DNA of 64,000 nt from Candidatus Symbiopectobacterium sp. NZEC151 (GTDB lineage Bacteria; Pseudomonadota; Gammaproteobacteria; Enterobacterales; Enterobacteriaceae): the NCBI RefSeq assembly GCF_025962655.1, contig NZ_JAGFPE010000006.1, positions 186,001 to 250,000 of the forward strand. Reading direction: 5' to 3'. Position numbers and translations under genes: made by a program. The first letter of the stretch is position 1. Each line of letters begins with the position of its first letter. Positions 25,507-38,217 of this stretch are shown here, in pieces. The notes beneath the pieces are model-generated. The model made no database searches. It was not told the origin of the DNA and saw only the letters and a program-made list of their open reading frames with translations.

Positions 25507-27549
25507 ATGTCTAAATCCCTACAGCCTTATGCCCCACCCGCGCCCGCCACATCGCCATCACGCACCGCGTTTCATACTGAAGCATCACCGCACACCCCTT
25601 TTGATAATAAAAAAAAGGCGCTCTCGACGCGCATGCTCATGCTGTTGGCCGGCATGGTGACTATCGGCCTTGGTTTTGCCATCACCATCGGTTTATTGAT
25701 TTGGCAGTCCACACAGCAGCAGAAAAGCGATGCCCAGCAGTATCTGACGCAAACCGCCTACACCAATAGCTATCTGGTGCAGCGCAAGCTGGATCTGGCA
25801 TTAACGGTGGCGCGCAATCTGGGGCAAAGCGTACTCAGCCTGCGCAACAGCGGCCACGCCGATCGCGACATGGCGGATACTCTGCTAAAAAATGCACTGC
25901 AACATCACCCGGATTTCCTGTCGATGTCGCTGGCATGGGAGCCGAACGCCTTTGATGGCAACGATGCGCAGTTTACCGGACAACCCGAGCACGATCCGAA
26001 CGGCCGCTATGTCCGCTATGTCGATCGCGATACGGCGGGTAACGTGGTGCTGCACAATCTGACCGACTATGAAACCCCCGGCAGCGGCGACTATTATCTG
26101 CTGCCGCGCAAGATGAAACAGGATGTGATTCTTGAGCCTTATCGCTACCCCTATAACGGCGTAGAGGTGCTGCTCACCTCCATTGCAGTGCCCATCGTGG
26201 TTGACGGCACCTTTCTTGGATCGGTAACGGCAGATTTTTCACTGGATACGCTGCAACAGCTCATCAATGCCATCAAGCCCTATAAAGGCGCGGGCTACGC
26301 CGAGCTGTTATCGCAATCCGGTGCCTATATCGCCTACCCCGACCAGACGCAGGTGACCAAACCCGCCGCCCATGCTGATAGCCTGCTAAAAGCGCTATCT
26401 CAAGGGGTATTGATACGTACCAGCGCTGAAAACCCGGTACTGAAAACGGCATCCTACGACCTCACCATTCCGGTGACCATTGGTAATACCGGCACGCCGT
26501 GGATATTGGGACTGTCGGCGCCCATTGATGTTGTGCTTGCCGAAACGGAGCGCCAGCGCAATATCGCGTTACTGCTGATGGTCATCAGCATCATCGTGGT
26601 CTCTACCGCGCTGGGCCTCATCTTTACACGGAAAGTGTTGCGCCCCATCGGCGGCGAACCGGCAGAAGCGGCACGCATCGCCTTATCCGTAGCCAATGGG
26701 CAGCTCACCAACACCATCCAGGTGCAGCCCAGGGACACCAGCAGCCTGTTCTATGCGATTCACACCATGCAAAACCAGTTGCGCGATATCGCTCAGCAAC
26801 TGCTGACCACCAGCGAATCGGTGAGCCTCGCCGCTACAGAAATCGCCGCAGGCAATATCGATCTGGCCTCACGCACCGAACAACAGGCGGCCGCATTGCA
26901 GCAGACGGCCGCCAGCATGGAGCAGATTACCGCGACGGTAAAACTGAATGCCGATAATGCGCACAGCGCCACCGAGCTGACGCAAAACGCGACTAACATC
27001 GCCCAGCAGGGGAATACCATTGTCGGGCAAGTGGTCAATATTATGGGCGATATTGACGACAGTTCACGTAAAATCGCCGACATTACCAGCATTATTAATG
27101 GCATTGCCTTCCAGACCAACATTCTGGCACTGAACGCGGCGGTAGAAGCCGCGCGCGCGGGCGAACAGGGGCGCGGCTTTGCTGTGGTTGCCAGTGAAGT
27201 GCGCAATCTGGCACAGCGCAGCGCCGCAGCGGTGAAAGACATTACGGCACTGATCGGAGAATCTTCCTCGCGCGTTAAAAATGGCGTCGAACTGGTGCAA
27301 AGCGCCGGTCACACCATGGAAAAGATGCTGCATGCGATCGCGTCGGTCAAAACCATCATGGATGACATCGTTGCCGCATCCGATGAACAATCACGCGGTA
27401 TCAGCCAGGTAACGCAAGCCGTGCATGAAATGGATGGCGTTACGCAACAGAACGCCGCGCTGGTGCAGGAAGCCACCGCCGCCGCCGCCTCGCTGGATGA
27501 GCAAGCGCGCCAATTGGCGCTCACGGTAAAAGTGTTTCGTTTGTCCTGA
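25507..27549 (+). CDS. Methyl-accepting chemotaxis protein, dCache type
   Basis: This 680-aa transmembrane chemoreceptor has TM1 at about residues 43-66 and a periplasmic double-Cache domain at about 67-345. The Cache signature is [20 protein letters not shown] then [10 protein letters not shown]2 is at about 351-375. The HAMP has the PIGGEP form and is followed by the MCP signalling hairpin, with the tip [20 protein letters not shown] around 530. The unusual N-terminal cytoplasmic stretch before TM1 is Pro/Ala-rich. There is no C-terminal NWETF-type CheR/CheB-docking pentapeptide; the chain ends KVFRLS. The ATG at 25507 follows GGAGG. dCache receptors commonly sense amino acids or carboxylates. 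Confidence 0.93.
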   Translation: MSKSLQPYAPPAPATSPSRTAFHTEASPHTPFDNKKKALSTRMLMLLAGMVTIGLGFAITIGLLIWQSTQQQKSDAQQYLTQTAYTNSYLVQRKLDLALTVARNLGQSVLSLRNSGHADRDMADTLLKNALQHHPDFLSMSLAWEPNAFDGNDAQFTGQPEHDPNGRYVRYVDRDTAGNVVLHNLTDYETPGSGDYYLLPRKMKQDVILEPYRYPYNGVEVLLTSIAVPIVVDGTFLGSVTADFSLDTLQQLINAIKPYKGAGYAELLSQSGAYIAYPDQTQVTKPAAHADSLLKALSQGVLIRTSAENPVLKTASYDLTIPVTIGNTGTPWILGLSAPIDVVLAETERQRNIALLLMVISIIVVSTALGLIFTRKVLRPIGGEPAEAARIALSVANGQLTNTIQVQPRDTSSLFYAIHTMQNQLRDIAQQLLTTSESVSLAATEIAAGNIDLASRTEQQAAALQQTAASMEQITATVKLNADNAHSATELTQNATNIAQQGNTIVGQVVNIMGDIDDSSRKIADITSIINGIAFQTNILALNAAVEAARAGEQGRGFAVVASEVRNLAQRSAAAVKDITALIGESSSRVKNGVELVQSAGHTMEKMLHAIASVKTIMDDIVAASDEQSRGISQVTQAVHEMDGVTQQNAALVQEATAAAASLDEQARQLALTVKVFRLS

Positions 27550-27556
27550 TCTGACA

Positions 27557-27586
27557 CAGGCAGGCCGAGCGCACTCGGCCTGCCTG
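27557..27586. terminator. Hairpin after chemoreceptor
   Basis: A perfect 13-bp GC-rich stem (27557-27569 with 27574-27586) and loop CGCA lie 8 bp after the stop codon. It is not followed by a T-run, so termination may need Rho or be incomplete. Confidence 0.55.
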
Positions 27587-27611
27587 AGGTCAAAAACCAG
27601 ACAAGAGAAAG

Positions 27612-27647
27612 TGCGACAAACGCAAACAATATGTTACGCTTGTCGCA
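27612..27647. promoter_or_regulatory. Inverted repeat in MFS-gene promoter region
   Basis: TGCGACAAACG (27612-27622) faces CGCTTGTCGCA (27637-27647) with one mismatch and a 14-bp spacer, about 80 bp before the MFS start. This could be an operator or a transcript hairpin. No regulator gene adjoins it. Confidence 0.4.
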
Positions 27648-27727
27648 TCTTCGCCTTCTGGACGTGATCTCGCCGCTTTCCACTCAGCAGCGCCACTCAA
27701 CGCCCTCATTGATGTCGTAACGCAAAC

Positions 27728-28930
27728 ATGAAAACGATGAAACTTCCTCTGCTCGCTCAGATCTCCTGTGCGCATTTGGTCAGCCATTTTCACATCATGG
27801 TGCTGCCGGTGCTGATTCCGTTGCTGTCTGCCCAACGCGGTATCAGCTTCGTTGAACTTGGGCTGGCGATCAGCGTCTTTAACATCGTCTCCGCCTGCGT
27901 ACAAACGCCCATCGGCTTTGCCGTTGACCGTATCGGCGCGCGACGCACGTTGGTTGCCGGGCTGACGCTCGGCAGTCTGAGCTTTATGTCGCTTGGGCTG
28001 ACGCCGCATTACCTCTGGTTGCTGATCGCGATGGGGTTCGCCGGTGTGGCTAACGCGGTCTATCACCCTTCTGATTACGCCTTGCTCTCGCGCGGCATTG
28101 ATGACAAACGCATGGGGCGCGCGTTCTCGATTCACACCTTCTCCGGCTTTTTGGGCAACGCGATCACGCCGGGTATTTTGCTCGCGGTGGCGGCATGGCT
28201 CGGCATCAATGCCGCCTTTATTGTGTCTGGCGTGGTGGGATTACTGGTTGTCGTGATGCTGCTGATGCATAAAGACGAGCCGGCACGGCTTAAATCGGCG
28301 GCCCCGAAAAGCGGCGCTGCCCCGGTACAAGCCAGTGCCCGGGCGCTGTTTTCGCTGCCCATCATGGCGCTGCTGGGGCTCTTTTTGATGCTGAGCCTGA
28401 GCACCAACTCGATCCAGAACTTCTCGGTCACCGCACTGGTCACCGGCTACGATCTGCCTTTATCCGATGCCAATGCGGTGCTGACCGCGTTTCTGTTTGC
28501 CAGCGCCTTTGGCGTGCTGGCGGGCGGCGCACTGGCGGACAAAACCGAACGTCACGGCCTGGTTGCCACTGGCGCACTCGCCGCCACCGCCGTGCTGGTG
28601 GCGATCGTTGCTATCTATCCGTTGCCAGCGATGGTGCTGGTGCCACTGCTGGCGGCAGCAGGATTTCTCTCCGGCATGATCGCCCCTTCGCGGGATATGC
28701 TGGTGCGCGCGGCATCGCCGAAAGGCGCGGAAGGACGGGTGTTTGGTATTGTGTCCACCGGGTTCAATATCGGCGGAGCGGCCGGTCCGGTGCTGTTCGG
28801 CTGGTTGCTGGATAATGGTCATCCCCATGCCATTTTCTGGTCTGCGGTCATTTTCATGCTGATCACCGCCGCTATCACGCTGGCGCAGGAAATGCGTGCC
28901 AGCAAGCGTCGCGCCGCCGCCGCTGTCTGA
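27728..28930 (+). CDS. Major facilitator superfamily transporter
   Basis: This 400-aa MFS carrier has about 12 membrane segments. The loop 2-3 signature is GFAVDRIGARRTL (about residues 59-71). A His/Ser-rich first helix (SCAHLVSHFHIMVLPVLIPL) and AVYHPSDYALLSRG near 110 resemble the fosmidomycin-resistance (Fsr)-type group, which exports drugs or metabolites. The second half begins around residue 210 (LFSLPIMALLGLFLMLSLS). It stands alone, followed by a strong terminator shared with gyrB. The substrate is unknown. Confidence 0.85.
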   Translation: MKTMKLPLLAQISCAHLVSHFHIMVLPVLIPLLSAQRGISFVELGLAISVFNIVSACVQTPIGFAVDRIGARRTLVAGLTLGSLSFMSLGLTPHYLWLLIAMGFAGVANAVYHPSDYALLSRGIDDKRMGRAFSIHTFSGFLGNAITPGILLAVAAWLGINAAFIVSGVVGLLVVVMLLMHKDEPARLKSAAPKSGAAPVQASARALFSLPIMALLGLFLMLSLSTNSIQNFSVTALVTGYDLPLSDANAVLTAFLFASAFGVLAGGALADKTERHGLVATGALAATAVLVAIVAIYPLPAMVLVPLLAAAGFLSGMIAPSRDMLVRAASPKGAEGRVFGIVSTGFNIGGAAGPVLFGWLLDNGHPHAIFWSAVIFMLITAAITLAQEMRASKRRAAAAV

Positions 28931-28934
28931 CCAC

Positions 28935-28977
28935 TAAAAAAAACCGCCGCGTAGCTCAGCTGCGCGGCGGTTTTTTT
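28935..28977. terminator. Bidirectional terminator between MFS gene and gyrB
   Basis: Stem AAACCGCCGCG/CGCGGCGGTTT (28941-28951 with 28963-28973), flanked by an A-run and a T-run. Confidence 0.92.
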
Positions 28978-29008
28978 GTGTCACAACACCCGATCAGATA
29001 TCAATCCA

Positions 29009-31438
<2,430 letters not shown>

Positions 31439-32524
31439 TTAGTCCTGTAATTGAACTGTTATTTTACCCTGTTCCACGCGGAACATCTTGCCCTTTTCAC
31501 CGATCATGTCATCTATCTGTTCAGCGCTGATAGCGCTGACAAATACCTGAGCCTCGGTCGCTTTTAACCGTTCAGCTAACAAACGGCGGCGGGTACTGTC
31601 CAGTTCGGAAGCAAAATCATCTATCAGATAAATACACTTGGCACCGCTATGGCGAGTGAGGAACTCCCCCTGCGCCAATCGCAACGCACACATCAATAAC
31701 TTCAACTGTCCACGCGACAGCATGTCTTCCACCGCAACGCCGCCCGCACGGATACGAAAATCCGCCTTGTGCGGCCCCAGCGCGGTGTAGCCCAACTGCC
31801 GGTCGCGCTCAAACTGCCGTTCCAGCAGTTCGGCATAATCGCTCTCTTTGTCCCAGCCGCGCTGGAAAGAGAAGCTCAGTGAAAACTCCGGCAAAAACTG
31901 CTCGCAGGTCGAGGTAATGTCTGCCGTAATCTCGGCGGTGTAATTGGCGCGCCAGGCGCTGATGCGCTCTGCCAGCGGAATAAGTTCCTGATCCCAAGCG
32001 CGCAGTTGACGATACTGCCCCACCTGACGCAGCGCGGCATTACGCTGGCGCAATAACCGTTTCAGGTTGCTCCAGGCAGCGAAAAAGCCGGGCTCATGGT
32101 GAAAACAGCCCCAATCGAGAAAGGCACGACGGTATTTTGGCCCACCGTTGAGTAGCGTGAAGCCCTCCGGTGTAATCAGCTGAATCGGCAGCAACTGCGC
32201 CAGATCCGCCACCTTGTGACCATCGCTGCCATCAATACGCACGGTGCTGTCACCCAGCCGGTTTTTACTCAGACCTATCGCGCGTTCTCGCTCGATACCC
32301 TCCAACCGACCGTGCAGAATAAACTCCGGCTGTTCATGCCGAATCACGCGCGCCGCCTGGATGGAGCGAAACGCACGACCGTGCCCCAACGTGTAGATAG
32401 CCTCCAACACGCTGGTCTTCCCGCTGCCGTTCTCCCCCACCAGAAAATTGAATCCGGGGATAAGCGCCAAATCGGCAGAGACGATATTACGGAAATCTTT
32501 AATCAGAAGGCGGGTCAGAGCCAT
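31439..32524 (-). CDS. recF: DNA replication and repair protein RecF
   Basis: RecF is an SMC-like ATPase that loads RecA at gapped DNA with RecO and RecR. The 361-aa protein starts [20 protein letters not shown] at 32524; an upstream extension of the frame is not supported. Walker A is [18 protein letters not shown] (about residues 27-44), the ABC-type signature is [18 protein letters not shown] near 270, and Walker B is [13 protein letters not shown] near 300. It lies between dnaN and gyrB as in E. coli, ending 19 bp before gyrB. Confidence 0.97.
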   Translation of the reverse strand: MALTRLLIKDFRNIVSADLALIPGFNFLVGENGSGKTSVLEAIYTLGHGRAFRSIQAARVIRHEQPEFILHGRLEGIERERAIGLSKNRLGDSTVRIDGSDGHKVADLAQLLPIQLITPEGFTLLNGGPKYRRAFLDWGCFHHEPGFFAAWSNLKRLLRQRNAALRQVGQYRQLRAWDQELIPLAERISAWRANYTAEITADITSTCEQFLPEFSLSFSFQRGWDKESDYAELLERQFERDRQLGYTALGPHKADFRIRAGGVAVEDMLSRGQLKLLMCALRLAQGEFLTRHSGAKCIYLIDDFASELDSTRRRLLAERLKATEAQVFVSAISAEQIDDMIGEKGKMFRVEQGKITVQLQD

Positions 32525-32617
32525 GGACAACCAGATCCTGTACGCGACAACCAGCACAAATGCCGACGGCAAGCGTCGGCATTCACGCAAAAAAGAGGGC
32601 AGACCACGCGCGTCCGA

Positions 32618-33718
32618 CTACAGACGCATTGGCATGACAACGTATGCCGCTGCCCTGCTGGCACCGTCTTCGATCTGCACGCTAGAGACAGAATCGGTCA
32701 GCAGCAAACGAACATCTTCACACTTCAGCGCATTCAACACATCCAGCACGTAGCTGACGTTAAAGCCGATTTCCATTTCCGTGCCGTTGTACTGCACGTC
32801 CAGAATCTCTTCCGCTTCTTCCTGTTCTGGGTTATTCGCGGTAATTTTCAACTGATTCTGAATCAGGTGCAGACGCACACCGCGAAACTTCTCGTTAGAC
32901 AGGATCGCCGCACGCGCAAATGCCTGTTTCAGCAAATCACAGCTCGCTTCCAGCGCCTTGTCCGGATTTTTCGGCAAGACGCGGCGGTAGTCAGGAAAAC
33001 GCCCGTCGACCAGCTTGGATGTAAAGATGAAATCCCCGACGTGGGCGCGGATGTTGTTGGTGCCAATCTGTAGCTGCAATGGCGTATCGCCACCATCCAG
33101 CAGCCGTAGCAGCTCAATCACCCCTTTTCGCGGCACAATCACCGAGTGGGACGGCAGCGACTGACCGATCGGCATGGCGCATACCGCCAGACGGTGACCG
33201 TCGGTTGCCACGGTGCGCAGCTCTTCCCCTTCGGTTTCAAACAACATGCCGTTGAGGTAATAGCGCACATCCTGATGCGCCATGGAAAACTGCGTGGCTT
33301 CAATCAGACGTTTCAGCGTCGCCTGCGGCAACGAGAATGCCACTTCGCTCTGCCAGTCATCCAGATTCGGAAAATCAGACGCCGGGAGCGTGGAAAGAGA
33401 GAAACGGCTACGGCCAGAACGCACCAGCATCCGATCGCCTTCCAGCGTAATGGTAATTTCCGCGCCGTCGGGCAAGCCACGGCAAATATCAAACAGTTTA
33501 CGCGCCGGTACCGTGGTCGCACCGGGTTCATGGGCCTGAGACAGGGGAATCTTCGCCACCATCTCCATTTCCAGATCGGTGCCGGTCAGCGACAGCGCGC
33601 CGTCCGTCACTTGTAACAGCAGGTTGCCCAGAATAGGCAACGTTGGACGGCCACCTAACGGGCCGCTCACCTGTTGTAACGGTTTTAGCAGATGCTCGCG
33701 TTCAATAATGAATTTCAT
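32618..33718 (-). CDS. dnaN: DNA polymerase III beta sliding clamp
   Basis: DnaN is the ring-shaped dimeric clamp that holds DNA polymerases on DNA. The 366-aa length equals the E. coli protein and three tandem clamp folds are present. Recognisable stretches are MKFIIEREHLLKPLQQVSGP at the start, DVRYYLNGMLFETEGEEL and VATDGHRLAVCAMP near residue 170, and the C-terminal YVVMPMRL that forms part of the client-peptide pocket. It starts 4 bp after dnaA, implying co-transcription. Confidence 0.98.
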   Translation of the reverse strand: MKFIIEREHLLKPLQQVSGPLGGRPTLPILGNLLLQVTDGALSLTGTDLEMEMVAKIPLSQAHEPGATTVPARKLFDICRGLPDGAEITITLEGDRMLVRSGRSRFSLSTLPASDFPNLDDWQSEVAFSLPQATLKRLIEATQFSMAHQDVRYYLNGMLFETEGEELRTVATDGHRLAVCAMPIGQSLPSHSVIVPRKGVIELLRLLDGGDTPLQLQIGTNNIRAHVGDFIFTSKLVDGRFPDYRRVLPKNPDKALEASCDLLKQAFARAAILSNEKFRGVRLHLIQNQLKITANNPEQEEAEEILDVQYNGTEMEIGFNVSYVLDVLNALKCEDVRLLLTDSVSSVQIEDGASRAAAYVVMPMRL

Positions 33719-33722
33719 AATA

Positions 33723-35105
33723 TTATGAAGATAATGTTCTGATTAAATTAGAGAAATCTTCCTTGATGTCGTGGCTTTCCTCACGCAGCTGCTCAATCTT
33801 GCGGCACGCATGCAGCACGGTAGTATGGTCACGACCGCCAAACGCATCACCAATTTCCGGTAAGCTGTGGTTTGTCAGCTCTTTCGCCAGCGCCATCGCC
33901 ATCTGGCGTGGACGGGCCACCGATCGGGATCGCCGTTTGGACAGCAAATCGGCGACTTTGATCTTGTAGTACTCCGCGACCGTCTTTTGAATATTGTCGA
34001 TGGTCACCAACTTTTCCTGCAACGCCAACAGATCGCGCAACGCTTCGCGCACGAAATCAATGGTAATGGCGCGGCCGGTAAAATTGGCGTTAGCGATCAC
34101 GCGGTTCAGTGCGCCTTCCAGCTCACGCACGTTAGAGCGCAGCCGCTTGGCAATAAAAAAGGCCACTTCACCCGGCAAACGGATATCGTTTTCATCCGCT
34201 TTTTTCATCAGGATCGCCACGCGCGTTTCCAGCTCCGGCGGTTCGATCGCGACCGTCAATCCCCAGCCAAAGCGCGATTTGAGACGATCCTCTACCCCAT
34301 TGATCTCTTTCGGATAACGATCGGAAGTCAGGATGATTTGCTGATTGCCTTCCAGCAGCGCATTGAAGGTGTGGAAAAACTCCTCCTGAGAACGCTCTTT
34401 GTTGGCAAAAAACTGAATATCATCGATCAACAAGGCATCGACTGAACGGTAATAGCGCTTAAATTCTTCAATCGCATTGTTCTGTAAGGCTTTGACCATA
34501 TCCTGTACAAAGCGTTCAGAATGCATATAGACCACTTTGGCATTTGGCTTGCGCGCAATAATGCCATTGCCCACCGCGTGCAACAGGTGAGTTTTACCCA
34601 ACCCGGTGCCGCCATAGAGAAACAAGGGGTTATAGGCTCCGCCGGGGTTGTCAGCGACCTGACGCGCCGCCGCGCGCGCCAGTTGGTTGGACTTACCTTC
34701 AACGAAGTTGTCGAACGAATGCTTTGGATTGACGTTGGAACGGTAGGTGTGCTCCGTTTGCGTCGTCGGCGTGTCCCAACTGGGACGCACGGGTGCCTGC
34801 CTGACTGGCTGCACCGCCGCCTGCGGGCTGGCAGGCTGGCTCACGGCCACCGCGGCCAGCGGTTTGCTGCCCACTTCAAAACGCAGCAAAGGCGCATCCA
34901 TACCGCAGAAATCGTTCAGCAGCCCATTGATGTTATTGAGGTACTTGTCTCTTACCCAATCCAGCACAAAACGGTTCGGCGCATAGAGCGCCAACGTGTT
35001 GTCGTTCAGTTCCGCCTGTAACGGACGTATCCACATGCTGAATTCTGTGGCAGGTAACTCATCCTGCAAACGGGCAAGACACTGCTGCCAAAGCGAAAGT
35101 GACAC
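33723..35105 (-). CDS. dnaA: Chromosomal replication initiator DnaA
   Basis: DnaA is the AAA+ initiator that binds DnaA boxes and opens oriC. The chosen GTG at 35105 gives a 460-aa protein starting [20 protein letters not shown] after the initiator, as in E. coli; GGAG is 8 nt upstream. A GTG four codons further upstream is less likely. Domain I is at residues 1-85, followed by a Pro/Gln-rich linker. The AAA+ domain has Walker [19 protein letters not shown] and Walker [17 protein letters not shown]. The DNA-binding domain IV ends with [19 protein letters not shown]. It leads the dnaA-dnaN-recF-gyrB operon. Confidence 0.98.
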   Translation of the reverse strand: MSLSLWQQCLARLQDELPATEFSMWIRPLQAELNDNTLALYAPNRFVLDWVRDKYLNNINGLLNDFCGMDAPLLRFEVGSKPLAAVAVSQPASPQAAVQPVRQAPVRPSWDTPTTQTEHTYRSNVNPKHSFDNFVEGKSNQLARAAARQVADNPGGAYNPLFLYGGTGLGKTHLLHAVGNGIIARKPNAKVVYMHSERFVQDMVKALQNNAIEEFKRYYRSVDALLIDDIQFFANKERSQEEFFHTFNALLEGNQQIILTSDRYPKEINGVEDRLKSRFGWGLTVAIEPPELETRVAILMKKADENDIRLPGEVAFFIAKRLRSNVRELEGALNRVIANANFTGRAITIDFVREALRDLLALQEKLVTIDNIQKTVAEYYKIKVADLLSKRRSRSVARPRQMAMALAKELTNHSLPEIGDAFGGRDHTTVLHACRKIEQLREESHDIKEDFSNLIRTLSS

Positions 35106-35610
35106 GGCGGACTCCACTCGAACAAGATTAAAATAGAAAAGAATCAGATACGTTATTTAGTGTAATTCATGATTATGACCCGGAAGCTGCAATGGCAGCC
35201 TCCTGGGTGCACCGCGCATCTGATGATGTCCATGCGGTTGCCGAGACGATCCCGAAGAAGGATCGTTCACGGGACGGCGGATCATAACCTAATCCTCGGC
35301 AGAGATCTTCCCTTTCTGCACAGTTTCGATCCTTTTTATCCACAGGCTATTCTTATCACTCTTGGCCGCCACGCACCGCACAGCAATGACGCAGGCTTGC
35401 ACCTACAGACGCCTAGCATAACTGAATCGACGTTCACGCTGGAGTGACAGCGATCATGATCCCGCATCAAGGATCGTGTCAGGATCCTTGCGATTTAATG
35501 CAGAGTACGTATAATCCTCAGCCCGACGCGTTGATGCTCTTCTGTGCTATTTCAGACAGAAAATTCCCCAAATTTATTGCGGAAAGGGCTCCATAGGTGT
35601 GTGATGCCAA
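35106..35610. promoter_or_regulatory. dnaA promoter region: GATC cluster and DnaA box
   Basis: This non-coding stretch upstream of dnaA holds nine GATC (Dam) sites between 35248 and 35486, far above the chance rate of about one. It has one perfect DnaA box, TTATCCACA, at 35336-35344. In E. coli such GATC clusters bind SeqA after replication and silence dnaA, and DnaA represses its own promoter. A -10-like TATGAT lies on the minus strand near 35280. Confidence 0.75.
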
Positions 35611-35639
35611 TTGACTCGGGACTGTACAATTATTACAAT
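35611..35639 (+). promoter_or_regulatory. Sigma-70 promoter of rpmH
   Basis: TTGACT (35611-35616) and TACAAT (35634-35639) are separated by 17 bp, an almost ideal sigma-70 promoter. It lies 111 bp before rpmH. The leader 35640-35750 has no gene I can support. Confidence 0.85.
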
Positions 35640-35738
35640 CCCGCCTCTTTATCTTTGATGTATGCGATTGAGGCGTCGGTCAGTGTTCACGCCGGAGCGC
35701 CAAACGCGTTTACTGTGAAGTCAATTATCCAAGTTTAG

Positions 35739-35891
<153 letters not shown>

Positions 35892-35909
35892 TAAAAGCTA
35901 ACCCTCCTA

Positions 35910-36269
35910 GTGGTTAAGCTCGCTTTTCCCAGGGAGTTACGTTTGTTAACTCCCAGCCATTTCACTTTTGTCTTCCAGCAGCCGCATCGGGCTGGCACGC
36001 CGCAAATCACCATCCTCGGCCGCCTGAATTCGCTGGGGCATCCTCGCATCGGTCTAACAGTCGCCAAAAAGCATGTCAAACGTGCGCATGAACGCAATCG
36101 GATTAAACGTCTGACGCGGGAAAGCTTTCGTTTACATCAACATACCCTGCCTGCGATGGATTTTGTGGTGATCGCGAAAAAAGGGGTAGCCGACCTGGAT
36201 AATCGCGCGTTGACGGAAGCATTGGAAAAATTATGGCAACGGCACTGTCGCTTGGCTCGCGCCTCCTGA
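35910..36269 (+). CDS. rnpA: Ribonuclease P protein component
   Basis: This 119-aa basic protein partners the RnpB RNA in maturing tRNA 5' ends. It starts at a GTG (35910), giving [20 protein letters not shown] as in E. coli. The RNA-binding RNR motif is in [18 protein letters not shown] (about residues 56-73). It is 18 bp downstream of rpmH and overlaps yidD by 37 bp. Confidence 0.97.
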   Translation: MVKLAFPRELRLLTPSHFTFVFQQPHRAGTPQITILGRLNSLGHPRIGLTVAKKHVKRAHERNRIKRLTRESFRLHQHTLPAMDFVVIAKKGVADLDNRALTEALEKLWQRHCRLARAS

Positions 36270-36490
36270 TCGGGCTGATACGCGGTTATCAGCTCGTTAT
36301 AAGTCCGTTGTTAGGGCCTCATTGCCGTTTTCGCCCAACCTGTTCACAATACGGCATTGAAGCCATACGCAGGTTCGGCATGATAAAAGGCAGTTGGTTG
36401 ACGCTGAAACGCGTATTAAAATGCCACCCTTTGAACCCTGGTGGTGATGATCCCGTACCGCCAAAACCCGACAATAACAGAGAACATTAA
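36233..36490 (+). CDS. yidD: Membrane protein insertion efficiency factor YidD
   Basis: This 85-aa membrane-associated protein aids YidC-dependent insertion. The family signature [31 protein letters not shown] (read across the space) with its paired Cys residues, and [14 protein letters not shown] near the C terminus, are intact. It overlaps the end of rnpA and ends 2 bp before yidC, the conserved rnpA-yidD-yidC order. Confidence 0.96.
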   Translation: MATALSLGSRLLIGLIRGYQLVISPLLGPHCRFRPTCSQYGIEAIRRFGMIKGSWLTLKRVLKCHPLNPGGDDPVPPKPDNNREH

Positions 36491-36492
36491 CG

Positions 36493-38139
36493 ATGGATTC
36501 GCAACGCAATCTTCTTCTCATCGCTCTGCTATTCGTAAGCTTTCTGATCTGGCAGACGTGGGAGACGGATAAAAATCCGCCTGCCGCTTCAACGCAGGCC
36601 ATCCAGCAAGCGACGAACGCAGTCAACGGTGATACCGCCAGCCAGGGCGTGCCTAACAGCGGTCAGGGTAAACTGATCACGGTGAAAACCGACGTGCTGT
36701 CGCTGACTATCAATACGCGCGGCGGCGATATCGAACAAGCCAATCTGCTGGCGTTCCCTGACAAACTGCATTCTGCTACGCCATTCCTGCTGCTGGAAAC
36801 CACGCCGGAATTCGTGTATCAGGCGCAGAGTGGATTGACGGGTAAACACGGTCCGGATAATCCGGCGAACGGCGCACGTCCGCTGTTTACTGCCGCACAG
36901 GATCATTTTGAACTGGCTGACGGGCAGGACGCGCTGACCATTCCGTTGACCTACACCAACGCTGACGGCGTGACCTTCACCAAAACGTTCGTGCTTAAAC
37001 GCGGCGACTACGCGCTGAACGTGAGCTACAACGTGAATAACACCAGCGCACAGCCGTTGGAGTTGACGCTGTTTGGTCAGTTGAAACAGTCTATTGATCT
37101 GCCGAAACACCGCGACACCGGCAGCAATAACTTTGCACTTCATACCTATCGTGGCGCAGCGTTCTCCTCCAGCGACGATAAGTACAAGAAATACAGCTTC
37201 AGCGACATGAAAGAAAACCTGAACGTCACCACCGAGGGTGGCTGGGTTGCCATGTTGCAGCAGTATTTTGCTACCGCGTGGATCCCGACCACCGCAGGTG
37301 CCAACACCTTCTATACCTCGCAGTTGGGTAACGGTTTGGCCGCCATTGGCTTTAAAGCCACGCCGGTAACCGTTGACGCGGGCGCGCAGAAAGACATCAG
37401 CGCGGTGCTGTGGGTTGGCCCGGAAATTCAGGACAAGATGGCGGCCGTTGCACCGCATCTGGACCTGTCAGTGGATTACGGTTGGCTGTGGTTTATCTCC
37501 CAGCCGCTGTTCAAACTGCTGAAATTCCTGCACGGCTTCATCGGTAACTGGGGCTTCTCCATTATCGCTATCACCTTTATCGTGCGCGGCATCATGTACC
37601 CGCTGACCAAAGCGCAGTACACCTCGATGGCAAAAATGCGTATGCTGCAACCGAAAATGCAAGCCATGCGCGAGCGTATCGGTGATGACAAGCAGCGCAT
37701 GAGCCAAGAGATGATGGCGCTGTACAAGGCGGAGAAAGTGAACCCGCTGGGTGGCTGCTTCCCGCTGCTGATCCAGATGCCTATCTTCCTGGCGTTGTAC
37801 TACATGCTGATGAGCTCGGTTGAGCTGCGCCATGCGCCGTTCATCCTGTGGATCACTGACCTGTCTGCGCAAGACCCGTTCTACATCCTGCCGATCCTGA
37901 TGGGTATCACGATGTTCTTCATTCAGAAGATGTCGCCGACCACAGTGACCGACCCGATGCAGCAGAAGATCATGACCTACATGCCGGTTATCTTTACCGT
38001 GTTCTTCCTGTGGTTCCCGTCAGGTCTGGTGCTGTACTATATCGTCAGCAACCTGGTCACCATTATCCAGCAGCAGTTGATTTACCGCGGGCTGGAGAAG
38101 AAAGGCCTGCACAGCCGCGACAAGAAAGAGAAGAAATAA
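36493..38139 (+). CDS. yidC: Membrane protein insertase YidC
   Basis: This 548-aa Oxa1-family insertase acts alone or with SecYEG; E. coli YidC has the same length. TM1 is in the first 20 residues ([19 protein letters not shown]). A large periplasmic beta-sandwich domain spans about 60-340. The conserved five-TM core begins at [20 protein letters not shown] (about 350), with the hydrophilic-groove Arg in that segment, and continues through the coiled C1 loop. The C terminus [12 protein letters not shown] is basic. A strong terminator follows. Confidence 0.98.
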   Translation: MDSQRNLLLIALLFVSFLIWQTWETDKNPPAASTQAIQQATNAVNGDTASQGVPNSGQGKLITVKTDVLSLTINTRGGDIEQANLLAFPDKLHSATPFLLLETTPEFVYQAQSGLTGKHGPDNPANGARPLFTAAQDHFELADGQDALTIPLTYTNADGVTFTKTFVLKRGDYALNVSYNVNNTSAQPLELTLFGQLKQSIDLPKHRDTGSNNFALHTYRGAAFSSSDDKYKKYSFSDMKENLNVTTEGGWVAMLQQYFATAWIPTTAGANTFYTSQLGNGLAAIGFKATPVTVDAGAQKDISAVLWVGPEIQDKMAAVAPHLDLSVDYGWLWFISQPLFKLLKFLHGFIGNWGFSIIAITFIVRGIMYPLTKAQYTSMAKMRMLQPKMQAMRERIGDDKQRMSQEMMALYKAEKVNPLGGCFPLLIQMPIFLALYYMLMSSVELRHAPFILWITDLSAQDPFYILPILMGITMFFIQKMSPTTVTDPMQQKIMTYMPVIFTVFFLWFPSGLVLYYIVSNLVTIIQQQLIYRGLEKKGLHSRDKKEKK

Positions 38140-38158
38140 GCGGACTGCACAAGTCTGA

Positions 38159-38192
38159 GAATAAGGCGGCTATGGGCCGCCTTATTTTTTTT
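38159..38192 (+). terminator. Terminator after yidC
   Basis: Stem ATAAGGCGGC/GCCGCCTTAT (38161-38170 with 38176-38185) with a 5-nt loop and a following T-run. Confidence 0.9.
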
Positions 38193-38217
38193 GTTTAATC
38201 GCCACAGAGAAACCATC

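Noticed and set aside
35544-35738. 64-codon frame between dnaA and rpmH
   Set aside because: It runs through the rpmH promoter and leader, lacks a ribosome site and resembles nothing.
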